Made by a program: the position numbers and the translations under genes. A stretch of DNA of 64,000 nt from Acytostelium subglobosum LB1 (Eukaryota; Evosea; Eumycetozoa; Acytosteliales; Acytosteliaceae): positions 124,001 through 188,000 of the forward strand of contig NW_012236527.1 of the NCBI RefSeq assembly GCF_000787575.1, in the 5' to 3' direction. The notes beneath the pieces were generated by a model that did no database searches, was not told the origin of the DNA, and saw nothing but the letters and a program-made list of their open reading frames with translations. Shown here in pieces: positions 29,884-42,136 of the stretch; positions within the stretch are counted from its first letter, which is position 1, and each line of letters opens with the position of its first letter.

Positions 29884-31219
29884 ATGAATGCAACAACAAT
29901 AGTGCAACAGATAGTCAGATGTCTGTACCCACGTCCTCGCTACTGCGATCGCGAAGAATATGGCAGGTGGTTACAGTTGGCATTGGTGTCAAGATCATTC
30001 CATCAACATGTGCGACAATGCAACACGTATCTAAGGTGTGATGATCTATCAATCATAGAGTACATCGAGTCGCATTGGAGTGACAATGCACTGGCAACAA
30101 TGTCCCCATCACTGTACTCACTTAGTTACCTCGCTTTCGAAGAAGTCGACACAGACCACAACGACAACAAGTTGAAACTAGCTAAATGTCTCGAATCGTT
30201 ATCATACCTTGAGACGAATGTGATGGCAATGGCACATCTTGTTCAGCTCAATGTGGGCACTCTCCAAAGGATATATCTCATGTACGGGTGTGATAATGAG
30301 CAGCCGGCTGACGACTCACTGAAGACAGCCCTAGGGCGACTTCATTTCAGCAAACACACAATTGGAGCAGATGGAGCTCGAACTTGGAGAATACGACGAC
30401 ACAGACTACTTCTTCGTTCCAACGAATCATCCAGGCATCTCCAAGTTGACCTTTATTGGCGATCGTCTTCGGATATTCTACCAGTGTCACCAGCAGCCTC
30501 AAGAGCTGTTCAAGAAGCTTAAGACACTGCCGTCACTCCAATCGCTCCACTTCCACTTTGATGAATCATGGGATGGCGAGAATGACGACCGCACATTCTT
30601 CTACGATGGTCTCATCGAGCTGCTTGAGCAGCAGCGTGCGGCAGGGTCACCCATCACTCAGCTGGGTCTGCGCTATCGCAGTCCCGACAAACGACAAGAG
30701 ATTAGATTCTTCAAGTATCTCTTCCAGACGCAACCACTGGTCGATCACGTCGACTACTCTTTGTCTGGAATAAGAGGACTCCCATTCGAATTCGTTCCCG
30801 TGATCACATGCAAAGTCAACAAACTGGAACTGAATGGATGTATCATGGATGATATGTTTAATCGATATCGTGAATACTACGATGACGATGATGATGATGA
30901 ACAAGACATGGTACCAAGGTTCCAATCATTTAACAATGTTGACAAGATCACAGTGCTTTGTCACCAGTCCTACGACTTTATATCGGGACTGCTCAGATAC
31001 AACACGCAGTCATTGTCAATCGTTATCAAACACCTTCGTCCCGTGCCCGTGACCAACGGCGACGTTGATGGACTTCAGATGGTCATCGATGCCATTCAAG
31101 ACAATCCACTGCTGCACAATGTTCAAATTGGCTTGAGCAGACACCACGACTACACCAGTCTTCTGGCTGCTCTCCAGCAACATCCAAACCACGCTACACT
31201 GTTAACAGTGAACACTTAA
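29884..31219 (+). CDS. F-box-like/LRR protein with an apparent frame break
   Basis: Starts at ATG 29884 (MNATTIVQQIVRCLYPR). Residues 1-50 have an F-box-like pattern (LQLALVSRSFHQHVRQ). The first frame is convincing to about 30350 (SLKTALGRLHFSK). The protein then continues in the +1 frame (TQLEQMELELGEYDDTDYFF) to TAA at 31217-31219, with leucine-rich units such as LPSLQSLHFHFDES and CKVNKLELNGCIMDD and an Asp run (YYDDDDDDEQD). The joined length is about 444 residues. The total length is one base off a multiple of three, so one extra base or a decay event is likely. It belongs to the same rapidly evolving adaptor group as its neighbours. Confidence 0.6.
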
Positions 31220-31255
31220 AGCCCTTAACTAAATATGGAATGGATATTGATTTAT

Positions 31256-31632
31256 TTAGTTCATTGTATCATACTTGGCAATGCTGGTACTCCAGACGAT
31301 GACATTGTTCCTGATGGCCAAAAACTCTGGCACTCATGGGACCGACTCGATGAAATCCACGAGCTTGGATGTGACTTGAACGTAGACGACGTAGTGGGAG
31401 CAGGAGTTTTGGGATGCACCGGCGCAGTACTCGAGGGAAAAGTCATTGTTGCCTCGAATAGCAAATGGAGGAGAGTTGGGTGTGATGAACACTCCCTTGG
31501 TGTGCTTGTTCCTGTGGCCCACAGCGCGGTTCTCGACTGGCCCCATGGCGACCGATATGACACCGAAAGGATTCCGCCTCCATAGTTTGCCATTATATAG
31601 GAATTTCCCATTTGACCAGGGACCAGTTTAAC
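31256..31632 (-). pseudogene. coding fragment, unknown secreted-type protein
   Basis: A minus-strand frame with no start codon runs from about 31632 (GPWSNGKFLYNGKLWRRN) through NKHTKGVFITPN, CAGASQNSCSHYVVYVQ and KLVDFIESVP. It meets TGA at 31334-31336, continues in the same frame as VPEFLAIRNNVIVWSTS and ends at TAA 31256. It looks like the C-terminal part of a beta-rich, Cys-containing protein. The missing 5' end coincides with the repeat copy at 31627-31682, so the gene may have been cut there. Family not recognised. Confidence 0.4.
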
Positions 31633-31682
31633 AAATAAATAAAGTTAAATGATGTAAATGTGGACTACATCATTTAAAAATA
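31627..31682 (+). repeat. dispersed repeat, copy 2 (hairpin-bearing)
   Basis: About 56 bp matching 29181-29251. It contains a perfect 10-bp inverted repeat aaatgatgta/tacatcattt with a 9-nt loop, preceded by AATAAATAAAG. It lies between a coding fragment and the dehydrogenase gene. It could be a shared 3'-UTR left by segmental duplication or a short mobile repeat. Confidence 0.8.
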
Positions 31683-31718
31683 CAACAACTGATCAGTTGA
31701 TTGAATGAATGAGTATGT

Positions 31719-32643
31719 TTACAATTTTGGAAGTCTAAGAGCACCATCTAGTCTGATGACCTCACCATTGAGGTACTGATTCTCGATGATGTGAGCGACC
31801 AAGTTGGCAAACTCATTGACGTGACCAAGTCTGTTTGGATATGGTACAGTGGCCACAATCTTCTTGACAGCAGGCTCTGGAAGCATGGCAAACATTGGTG
31901 TGTCTGATTGATATGGATGGTTGATATTAGTTCATAGTGAATGATTGATTGATTGATTGATTGATTGAATGAATGATCAAACATACCGAATACTCCTGGT
32001 GCGACAGCCATTATACGAATGCCAAGTTGTGCGAATTCTCTGGCGAGTGGGAGGGTCATACCAGCAACACCGGCCTTGGATGCACTGTATGCTGCTTGTC
32101 CTTGTTGACCATCGTATGCGGCCACGGAGGAGACGTTCACAAAGACACCCTTCTCCTCACCCTCTACCTTGTCCTGTTTGTTGATTACATTTGCGCAGAG
32201 ACGCATAACATTGAATGTACCAGACAGGTTTACATGCAACACTTTGTTAAATACATCAAGTGGATGAACACCCTGACTGCTAACAGTCTTTACACTAAGT
32301 GCAATACCAGCACAGTTGATTGCACCATGTATCTTGTTGAACTTGTTCAATGCCAGTTTAATAGCATTGTTAACAGACTCTGGTTTGATTGATTGATTGA
32401 GTATGATTGAGTGAGTATGTGAGAGAAAGAGAGAGAGAGAGTAGACATACCCTCAGATGATACATCAGCGTTGGCATAGATTGTCTTGTCTGAACCGAGT
32501 TGTTTGACAAGGGCATCACCCAACTCTTGGTTCATGTCTAGGATAACAACGTTTGCCTTCCTTCTAACAAGCTCGCGAACAGTTGCTTCACCCAATCCAC
32601 TTGCACCACCAGTAACCAAGAATGTCTTTCCTTCAATCTTCAT
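31719..32643 (-). CDS. hsd17b10: 3-hydroxyacyl-CoA dehydrogenase type-2 (HSD17B10-like SDR)
   Basis: Three exons (32643-32451, 32379-31987, 31903-31719) give 256 residues, close to the 261 of mammalian HSD17B10. The classical short-chain dehydrogenase motifs are present: TGGASGLG for NAD binding near residues 12-19, NCAG, the catalytic Ser in [11 protein letters not shown], and YSASK with Tyr and Lys. The C-terminal [20 protein letters not shown] and [14 protein letters not shown] are typical of the HSD17B10 clade. The enzyme oxidises 3-hydroxyacyl-CoAs in mitochondrial isoleucine and fatty-acid breakdown and, in animals, is a subunit of mitochondrial RNase P. Introns end in CAATCAATCAAACCAG-like and ATCAATCAG acceptors. 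Confidence 0.95.
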
Positions 32644-32967
32644 AGTGTACTTGAGTATATATATGTACTTATCTAAATATGTATATGTATGTTTAATGAA
32701 TGATTGAATGAATGTTGTTGGTTCAACAACTCAAGATCAAATGAAAAGTTGGTTGATTGATCAGAGGTCTCCCCCCCTTTCATTTCTAGTTCAACATTCA
32801 TTCGCTCACTCACTCTATCACTCAATCTTATACCAACATACATGTAATCGTATTAATACTAATAATAATATAATAAAGAGAGATTAAACATATATATATA
32901 GTTCTATACAGATAAACAAACACATTCATAATAGAGATAGATAGATTGAATATTGGATAGGATTTAG
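32644..32967. other. intergenic region, divergent promoters
   Basis: About 320 bp, A+T-rich, with TATATATA at about 32890, separating two divergently transcribed genes. Nothing else recognised. Confidence 0.45.
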
Positions 32968-33392
32968 ATGACACCTTATCTCAAGCTTATCAATGCCACT
33001 AGACATGGATGGTCGGCTTTGATTTACTTTATATACTTTATGATGCGCTATGCAGTACAGATCATACTGAATCTGCCACTGTCACATCGTCTTCTCTTGT
33101 TCACATTGTATAGTTTAGTAGTGTTCACTTTTATCATTCGTATGATATATGGTCGTCCTGTTAAATACTTTCAAGAATACTTTGGTAAGTAGTAGTCCAT
33201 TGATTCATTGATTGAATGAATTAATGAATGACAGGTGAAGATGTGTAGATAGATAGATATACTGACATGTGATGTGATCACTTAGGTTCACTACCAGGCG
33301 ACACACCTCTGATACCTTATACTTCGTTTGGACTCATGGTCATATTCACTGGCCTTCTATTCTCTAGTGTCGTTGTCTTGGATATATGTTAG
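32968..33392 (+). CDS. small multi-pass membrane protein, unknown
   Basis: Two exons (32968-33184, 33286-33392) give 107 residues. Hydropathy suggests three membrane segments: LIYFIYFMMRYAVQIIL, RLLLFTLYSLVVFTFIIRM and FGLMVIFTGLLFSSVVVL. A hydrophilic loop between the second and third (YGRPVKYFQEYFGSLPGDT) is the most distinctive part. I do not recognise the family; the size is that of small ER or mitochondrial membrane-complex subunits. Confidence 0.75.
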
Positions 33393-33710
33393 CATACATT
33401 ATGAACAGAACGCGTTAATACCGATCATTCAATCACACAACACTCTTGGTCCAAACATACTTCCATTCAATCATTCAATCAAACAATCAACAAACAGCGC
33501 TGCGCAATACGGGGAGAGAGAGAGAGAGATCGATGCATCAAATGGTCCACTCCTCATTATTATTTGGACATTTTATTAAATGTCTGGAAATCATGTACAT
33601 CGAATACGCTGGCTGCCAGTCTAGACTTGGGTCATTCATTCATTCATTCACTCAATAATATTGTGTTGTTATTGTTATTGGCAGTCAGGTCATTCAATCA
33701 ATCAAATTGA
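33393..33710. other. intergenic region, no gene seen
   Basis: About 318 bp between convergent genes, with (GA)n at about 33510-33530 and ATTC/CAAT tetranucleotide runs. Short open frames lack support. Confidence 0.4.
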
Positions 33711-34235
33711 TTAAGCTGGGAAACTTGTCTCATTGAACTCCTCCAGATCCGAAGCGGAAACAGTTCCATCAAGGGAATGAACACCACTCATACCTCCAAC
33801 ATTTGCAGAATAACTATTCAAAGAGGCAGGGGCTGCAACTGTTGGTAACCTAAATAACAATGGAGATGAGTCAGTACAAATCCAATCAATCATCCATTCA
33901 AATCCATCATTCAATCAATCAAATTATAATACCATATAGCCAAGTAGAGTTTCTGGTCAGCTCCTACAAAGACGAAACGAGGTTCGTTGGCTGGCAACAT
34001 TGCCTTGAAGGTCTCAATCGATTCTTTTGGCTTAAGAGTGTTCTCAACATTGAACTGAGTGCCTGCAGTGTTCAACTTGACAAACACATATCCGTAGGCC
34101 TTCTGGTCACACATCTTTGTGACTTCATTAACGATATCTTGTCCAATAATAGCAACTGACTAAATAATAATAATAATTAAATATTAGTTAGTTAATTTTA
34201 TTAATTAAAATATTATTATTATATCAACTTACCAT
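33711..34235 (-). CDS. ADF-H (coactosin/cofilin-like) domain protein
   Basis: Three exons: 34235-34233 (only the ATG), 34159-33933 and 33849-33711, giving 122 residues. The pattern fits a small actin-depolymerising-factor-homology domain: DIVNEVTKM, YGYVFVKLN, the long-helix region ESIETFKAMLPANEPRFVFV, then LYLAIWLP as the FIxWxP strand. The C-terminal SASDLEEFNE resembles the end of coactosin. Such proteins bind actin, or compete with capping proteins. It is shorter than typical coactosin (about 146) and the last helix is Ser/Gly-rich, so an actin-binding role is likely but not certain. The ATG-only first exon means the start depends on the splice model. Confidence 0.65.
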
Positions 34236-34879
34236 TTTGTTGTATATATATATTTATTAATAATATTATTCGATTGACTTGTTTGTTTGATTGGTTGGAT
34301 GGTTGGGTAATGATTGTTGTTGAATTTGAATAAATAGAGCAAATGGTTGGAGTGATGTTCACACTACTCAGGAAATTATCCAATCAATATATTTGTTGCC
34401 GAAGGTGATCTTCAATCAATTCAAACTTCATTTCCAACACACGTATACATACACACAATTAGTACTCCACAATGATCGAATTATTTGTTTGACCAGTCAT
34501 ACCTATTTGAGTGTTTGGGGGTGTAATGTGTATTCATACTAATTATTATATATTCTGGTCAGGTGTGTTGGATGAATCAGATGAAGGGACTATATTGATG
34601 GGGGTCGATAATGATCGTCGCTGTATAAAAGTATTTGGATACCACCTCTCTTACATTGTAATTTATATGAGAGGTCAATATTGACCAATTTCTTGCTGAT
34701 GATTTCAGTTCAATCTCGGCTGCACATCACTGTAGGGTAGCAACACAACAATCAACATTAACCAATAAGTGGTGGAAGGAGTCTGTCATCACATGATTGT
34801 TGGAATGGAATCAATCCAAAATAAATATAAAAATAAAATAATAATAATAATATTAATAAAATATTTATTTATTAATATA
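34236..34879. other. intergenic region with a palindromic segment
   Basis: About 640 bp between the ADF-H start and the end of the kinesin gene. A TATAAAA box-like motif at 34624 precedes a stem acctctc/gagaggt (34644-34650 and 34669-34675) overlapping a perfect 14-bp palindrome ggtcaatattgacc (34673-34686). No reading frame supported. Confidence 0.5.
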
Positions 34880-37800
34880 TTATGGATTTGTTTGTGGAAT
34901 GGCTCTGAACCTCTCGGCAACCCAGTTGGGCCATTGTTCAGCCTCCAATACATGTTCGTTGATGGCCTCATCGTACATATCGTAGGCATCTACGTTGACT
35001 GGATTGCCCATCAGCACGTTCTGTAGCTTGGCCGCCACGACAAGACTGATAAAGTACTTCTTCTTGAGCATCTCGTAGTTGGACATGGAATCTTGCATCT
35101 TCTTGACCACCTCGTCGGCACCTTGTTGTCTCATCAATGTAATATTCTGTTGGTTTCGCTGCTGTAGGTCCTGCTTCAATCTCTGTATCGTATCTTTGTA
35201 CACCTTTTCCTGTTGTCTCATCTCTGTCTCCAATCGTTGCATCTAAAGTAAAGTATGATATGTTAGTATTGTGATTGATTGGAATGATTCCGGATTGATT
35301 GAGTGATGGATGGACAACATACTTGTAGGCCAAGGAAGGCATTGTGGGTCTGATGAGCGATTGAACTCTCACGCATGTTCTCCATTAGTTCCTCGGGTGA
35401 CATCTTCATGGACTTGCGACTGGTGAGCTTCTTGCTAGTGTCAGCGCTTGAGAACTCTCGGGACACGGCCATGCCATTCTCAAAGTCTGCTCGCACCTCT
35501 TTGACATTGTTCTCGAGCAGGCCCAGCTTGGCATCCTTGATCTTCATCTCCTCCTCCCACATCTTTTGCTTGTCGCTCAGCATCTGGTAGTCGCATTGCA
35601 TGTCGATCAGCTTGTTCTCTGAGGTGATCAGACGATCCTTCATCTGCTTGAGTTGCGTCTCTAGCTGTGCTGTGCTCTCGCCGCCCTTGCCGGCCTTGGA
35701 TCTGGCCTCGTCAAGCTCGCGACGCAGCGTCAGGTTCTGATTGCCCTGCTCGGTGATTGTCTGGCTGGCCTTGGACAGGCCACCCTCGAGGTCCTGCAAC
35801 AGCAGTAGCAGCTTCTTTTGTTCGTTGACTGAGTGCTCCTTCTGCATGCCCTGTGTGTTCTCGAATGCCTTCATCTGTGATCGTAGCAGTGTGGACAGGG
35901 TGTTGAGCTGGCTGGTCTGATCCTTGAGCTTAACCGACTCGCTCTGATAGGCGTTGTTGATCTGCGAGATCTCGTCGTTCCTGTGGGCCAGCTCGTCCTT
36001 CTGAGACTCAGCCTCCAGACTGGTCTGAGACATCTGGTCGGTGATGTCCTGGAGACGACGAGACGATGACTCGACAGTCTGTGTGAGCGCTTCGATCTGC
36101 GACTGCTTGGTACGCGTATCGTCGCGCATCTTCTGCAGGTTCCTGCTCTGGAAGTCCGTGATGGTGCTGTTGGTGTCGATTGTCTGTTTGTAGTACTCCA
36201 GCTTGTCGTCCTTCTGTCGCTTCTCATTCTCCAACGCCACGACCATGTCTCGGTACTCGGCCAGCTTCTGGGCGATCACAGAATTGGTGTCGCGCAGCGA
36301 CAGCGTCTCCTGGCGCAATGTATCGATCTCCATGTCCGTGACGTTCTTGAAGTTCCTCGACTGCTCGCTGATCAAGTCCATCAAATGTGTGGTGTTGGCG
36401 ATGGTCGAAGTCAAATCATCGATCTGTACCAGCTTGTTGTCGTTGAAGTCCTGTAGGCCCTTGACGTGGCCGTTCAGCACCAGCGACTTGTGCTCGCTCT
36501 GGTCGTACTTGCTCTTCAACTGACGGTTCTCAGCATCCAATCGCTCATTCTCGCGCTTGAGCACCTCGTTCTGTTGCTTGGCGTCGCTGAGCTCCTGGGC
36601 CTTGAGCTCGCTGACCTTGCGGGTTGGGTCGAGGATCTGCAGCCACTTCTCGCGCTGCTCGTTGCTCGACGCCTGCAGCAGCCACACGCGGCGAAGCTGG
36701 ATGATGGCAAAGCCAAACGCCAGCTCCTCCTGAGGGATGGTGACGATGGTCGTGTTGGTCAAATCGATCTTCTTGTTCTTGAGTGCGTAGTCCTTCTCGT
36801 TGTGGCTGTAGTAAAGGAAGGGCTTCTTCCACACGAAGAAGCGAGGCTTCCACTCATCCTTGTATGTGGACTTCTTCTTGAGGTAGCCACGCAGCTCGTC
36901 CTCCTTGATCAAGGCACCAGAACTAATCTCGTTGACCTTGACATCGATCACTGTTGTTGTGAGCGCCTTGCGCTGACCGCCCGTCTTGCTTGTCTCGGGT
37001 GTGGTGATGTTGTTCATTTGTGAGATCTTGCGTACGACCTCCTCGGCGAGGATGCGATCGACATGATCGCCGCCCTCGTCGTCATCGGTGGAAGGCATGC
37101 GGTCGCGGATGGTGCATAGCTTCTGGCGAAGGTCGAGCTCCTGGCGCAGCTTCTCAATGCGCATGGCGTAGCCCAGCTTGAAGATGTTCTCGTGATGACG
37201 GTCGATCATGTCACCAATCTTGTTCTGATGCTCCAGCTGGTGGGACTTGGTGCAATGCACGTTGAACACGGAGCCAGAGTGCAGCATCGATGACTCCTTG
37301 TCGTGCAGGATGCTCTCGCTCTTGAAGTGTGTCTTGAAGCGGTCGAGAAGGTTGCTCATCGATGTGTTGGCGCTATCGGGCAGTGTGATGAACGAGTCTG
37401 ACGAGAGAATCTTGACCGACAGGTCCTTCTGCAGTGTGATGTCGCCGGGGAAGTCCAATACATTGAGTACAAAGGTGATCTTGAAGATGATCCTGCTACC
37501 TTTGCGAGTCTTGAGATTGAGTAGGTAGGACGGGTCGGAGTTGTCCCACGACACAATGATCGTGTCATCACTGGACGCGATGACTGGCAGCTCGTAGACC
37601 GCATAGTTGGGATCGGTGACGCGGCCTGCCAGCGATGCGCCGCTGGTTGGCGTGCCAAACAAGTTGGTGGCCGATCCGTTGCTGCCAGTGTTGTATGAGA
37701 CGGGTGTGCCTGATGGCGTGTTGTTGGTGAAGCTCGACGATGAGAATGGTGTGATGGGCGTCGAGGGTGGTGCTGTGTTGCGGCTGCCGCCGCCTGGAGT

Positions 37801-40800
37801 CGATGGGGTAGATGGTGTGCCCGAGCCCAGCAGCGGCAGGACACCTGTTGGTGCCTCGCGCTTGCCAATCACTCTGGGGTTGCTGATCTTGACAGACTTG
37901 CACTCCTTGATCGTGATGGGCATGTTGACGCCGACCGGGTTGAACAGCTTCAGCACGATCTGGCGATGAGTGAGCTGCTTCTTGAGGCGGAAGGTCACAG
38001 AAGGCAGGTTGTTGGCAGTGTCGCTCTCCTCCAGTATGTGTACAGGCTTGAAGGCAGGAGATTGATCGGGAGCCGGTTGTTCAGGTTCCAGGATGTTGAG
38101 CGAGGCCATAAAGTCGTACGACTCGATGATAGGCTTCTTCAAGGACTCTGGGATCTCCAGCGACTTGTCCAGCTGACTTGTTCGCTTGCCCCATAGCTCA
38201 ATGGCGAGATAATGTGTCTCAAAGAAGTTGACCATCTCATCAGTGACATTCTGAATCGATATCTTCTTCTCATCCTTGAATGATTGAATGGTTGTTGATA
38301 CCTTTGATTGATTGATTGATTGAGGATGTGAGTGAGTAAGGGTGGCCGCGCACGTGGACTGACCTGACCGAGGACTTACATTGCTTTGGTAACTCTCAGA
38401 GTTAAAGGTGAACTTTGAATAGACATCGACGTACTTGTCTTTGAAGTCGCTGATGGAGGTGAGTTGAGCCGTGATGGTCATGTGCTTGCCGATCAAGGCA
38501 AAGGAGCCTTCTTCGAGGAGGGATGGTTGGTCCTCCTGAGTGATCTCGTCAGACTTGGGTGTGATTACAACGTTGAGGAATCCCTTCAACGATCCATTTG
38601 TATCGAGTATAGGTATTGGCTTCTTGATCTCGATAAAGTACAACAGGTTCTTCAAGTACACGTGTGATACACCAATCAATGACGACTCGTTAAAGTTGAA
38701 CTTGAATGGGTCACCTAGTTCAGAGTCGAGCTACATGTAGTGTCGCGCCAGGGTTAGGGTGTGATGGAGAGTGATTAATGGACTAGGACTTACCTTGCCA
38801 TCGTTTTGGTATAGCTCGCGCATAGAGTACACTCTGTCAATGAAGTCCTCGACAGAGATGATGGTGTCCTCGCCAGTGTCCTTCTTGATCACCTTGATGC
38901 TGATTTGTGTCTGTGTTTGAGTGAGGCAAGGTTAGTGTACTGTAGCGCGATAAGGACCATGTATAACATACCATTCTCCAATCAACTTCCACCTCGTCAG
39001 TGGCGTTGAGTTGCTCTGGTAGTAGGTAGACGGCGGACAACTTGAGAGAGAAGTCGACGTTCTTGGTCAGGGTGTCAGAGATGGCGTTGGCTTCGTTGAG
39101 AGAGAGGATGAGATGGGAGATTTGATTGAGTAGTCGTGATCTGTAGACCTTGGAGCGCCATCTTCGCAGCGCCAATATGGCCAGGTTGTCACGTCGCTCA
39201 CGCTTCTCGGGCGTAAAGTCCATCTCGAGCTGGGTCCTCAGCTGACTCAGCTGCTTCTGGAACTCGCGACTCTCATCGAGCTGGCGGTTCATGCTCAGGT
39301 TGCCCTGCACCGAGGCCAGCTCATTGAGAGCAAAGTCGTAGTCGATGATCTGGTCGCTCTTGTTCTGTTTGCTGCCCTGCTGTGTGGCACCGCGCTCGCG
39401 GGCCAACTTGGCGGCCTCTTCCGGGTTGTTGAAACGGAATATGTGGTTGTTGCCCAAGATGACGCGGTTGCCCGTCGTCAGCACGGTGGGAGCGCTGATC
39501 TCCACACCGTTGACAAAGATGCTCGAATGCGGCCTGGTCTCTTCCAGCACGGGGATGATCGTGACGATGCCATTCCTGCTCTCGATGATACAGTGCTCCT
39601 TGGCGATGCCGAGTCCATTCAGAACAATGTCCTGTGTTGCCTCTGCATCCGATCTTCCAATCTTTGTCTCTCCCTCCTTTAGATAGTACAACAATGACTC
39701 TGACATCAATGGATCATCGTTCAAATTGATCAAATGTGGAATTGATGATACGACCTTGATAGCTACACCAGTGTCCCTAAGTGATGACATCCTCTCCTCT
39801 CTAATCTTCTCGGACTCTTGTAGTCTCTCCTCCCATGACTTGTTCATCTCTGCCATCAACTTCTCATATTGCTCTATCTTCTCATTCAAACTCATTACCT
39901 CTGTTGGATTGATGGATGGATATATGAGTGAGTGAATGAATGAGCGAATGAATGAATGATTGATCGCATGTACTTACCATCACTTCCAACACCCATGAGC
40001 TTGGCCTGATCGACGGCAGTCAGCCCACCAGCGGACAACAAAGCCTTTAGACGCTCGACCTCGGTTTGAAGCTCACGGATAACTTTGGATTGAGCATCCT
40101 CATTGATGGTGGCTGTGGTCTTGATCTTCTTGGCGCTGTCTGCATAACGCAGTGTGCTCAGTGTCTCGTCGTAGTTGATGTCAGCAGGACTGATCGCGGC
40201 AATCATGATGGTCTTGGAATTGCCACCGAGCGACTCCTTGAGCAGATAGGTCAGCACCGAGTCACGGAACGGCACAAACGTCGGCTTCTTGTGTGGGTTG
40301 GACGAGTTCTCGGCCAGCGCACTTATGACCTTGCCCAGCGTCGACAGCGACTTGTTGATGTTGGCACCCTCCTTGAGACGCATGCCTGTGGCGCCTGTGC
40401 TCGCTGCACGCTCACTACCTGCCAAATCGACAAGACTGACTTTGCTGACTCTGTCCACGGCCACGCCTCTAATCCTATCGATCTTTGTCTGTGTAAACAC
40501 AATCGTGAACACAGCGTGTGATCTAGATGAAGTAGCATTCATATTTGTTGAGGCCACTGTACGTGCCTTGCTTCCTTCATCCATCAGCATCTCAATCTCT
40601 TGGAAGCTCTTGACTGCCAGCCTATTGATTGATCAAGTGATTGAGTGAGTATGAGTGTTAGTGTGATTGATTGAGACAAAGGGGCATTGGATGAACTTAC
40701 TTTGAAAGATCCTCGACGTATGGACCTGTTGTTGGGTTGTTCCTGACCTTGAGGCCACCTGGTTTGTTGTTCTTTGGGTTGAGGAGATCTTTGACTCGCT

Positions 40801-41432
40801 CGTTATATATCTCCATGAAGCTGACCTCCACCTTGAACACAGTCTGCTCAGTTGGCGTTGATTGTGTGTTGCCAATTCGATTGAACATCTCCTCGCATAC
40901 CAATGGAATGATTCCCTTCTCTGATGATCGATATGGGTTGGGTTGGGTCAGTATCCAGGATACTTGAATTGAGTTGAATCGAATGAACATACCTTCGCCA
41001 TAACCAAGCATAGAGTATGATTTACCAGAGCCAGTCTGTCCATAAGCAAAGATTGAACTGTTGTAGCCTTCCCAGGCATTTTGAAGGACTTCGCGACCTA
41101 GGTCATCAAAGACTATGCCTTGGGTTGCATAGTTTGGATCTGCATTGTCGAATGACCAATAAGAATGATCGAATGTGAATGACTTCTCATCCTCTGCCGT
41201 TGGAGGTGCATTTGGATTGGCACGCAAGTTTGATGGTCTAATCAACACTGTCTTATTTCCATTCATCTTGACAATGCATTCGGCATTCCTGTCCATCTCC
41301 CTGTTGATTGTTGTTTTGTTCGTTTGGTCACATTGTATGAGTGATTTGATTGATTGGCGTTGTGATCTTGTTCATTTCTTACCTTCCATTGAAGGGTCTG
41401 ACCCTCACTGCGACCTTGACTCCTGATGACAT
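34880..41432 (-). CDS. kif1: kinesin-3 family motor (UNC-104/KIF1 type)
   Basis: Nine exons (41432-41383, 41300-40993, 40920-40701, 40621-39978, 39900-38972, 38910-38794, 38730-38380, 38301-35323, 35242-34880) give 1,986 residues, all in frame. The N-terminal motor has the P-loop GQTGSGKS at about residue 104, [11 protein letters not shown] (switch I) and [11 protein letters not shown] (switch II). The neck coiled coil leads to an FHA domain near residues 470-570 ([17 protein letters not shown]). A PH domain lies near 1340-1440 ([20 protein letters not shown]), followed by about 400 residues of coiled coil. This order of motor, FHA and PH is that of plus-end-directed vesicle transporters; Dictyostelium Kif1/Unc104 is of similar size, and its PH domain binds PtdIns(4,5)P2. 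Ser/Gly/Thr-rich linker at about 1040-1110. Confidence 0.96.
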
Positions 41433-42136
41433 CTTGGAATAATAGGAAGAGGAGGTATATTCAATATGGTTTATATATTATGTATTTAGTTGATTGATTG
41501 ATTGATTGATATGGATTGGATGATCGATCGATTGATTTGATGATTGATTGATATGGATGATTGATTGAAAACACTAAACAATGTTTATAGAGTGACACAC
41601 TACACCTATCTCTATCTATTATCTGTCTAACTAATAATAAACAAACTATCTCTCGCTTCCTCTCTGTCTAACTCGCAATGCCAAGCGAGGATCTCAATGC
41701 GCCAGGGGGTTGTTGTGGTTGGTTCATTCATTTATTCATTCATTCATCGTGCAGCTCAAGGGAGGGCAGGCATAACCCTTTTTGGAGCGACACACACTTC
41801 AAAAAATCTTAGTTGTGCTGGTTTCAAACAAATTAGAATAATGATAAAGTTCCTTGACCTCTTCCCTTCTTCACTCTTTGTGTGAACCTCCCCCTTACAT
41901 AAAACATATTTATCTTTATTTGATTGTTTTTGCAAAATGTTGACAACGAAGCTCATTGTATCCTTCTGATTCGACGGCTTGTCAATCAAGCCTCCAAGAC
42001 GAGTAGTCGAGTTCAATTTTTTTGTGCCCCTCCCTTCACTTCATTCATGTTCCAAACTTAATAATAATGGATAGCGTAGTCATCACGCCAAAGGATGATG
42101 TCCAACAATCATAAATCAATCATAATAATATATATG
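41433..42136. other. intergenic region, no gene seen
   Basis: About 700 bp with ATTG/GATT runs near 41490-41570 and an unremarkable A+T-rich remainder. An 86-codon minus-strand frame at 41756-42016 has no family, splice or composition support. Confidence 0.45.

Noticed and set aside
41756-42016. 86-codon minus-strand frame
   Set aside because: Composition, lack of splice sites and absence of any domain give no support; it lies in a typical intergenic spacer.
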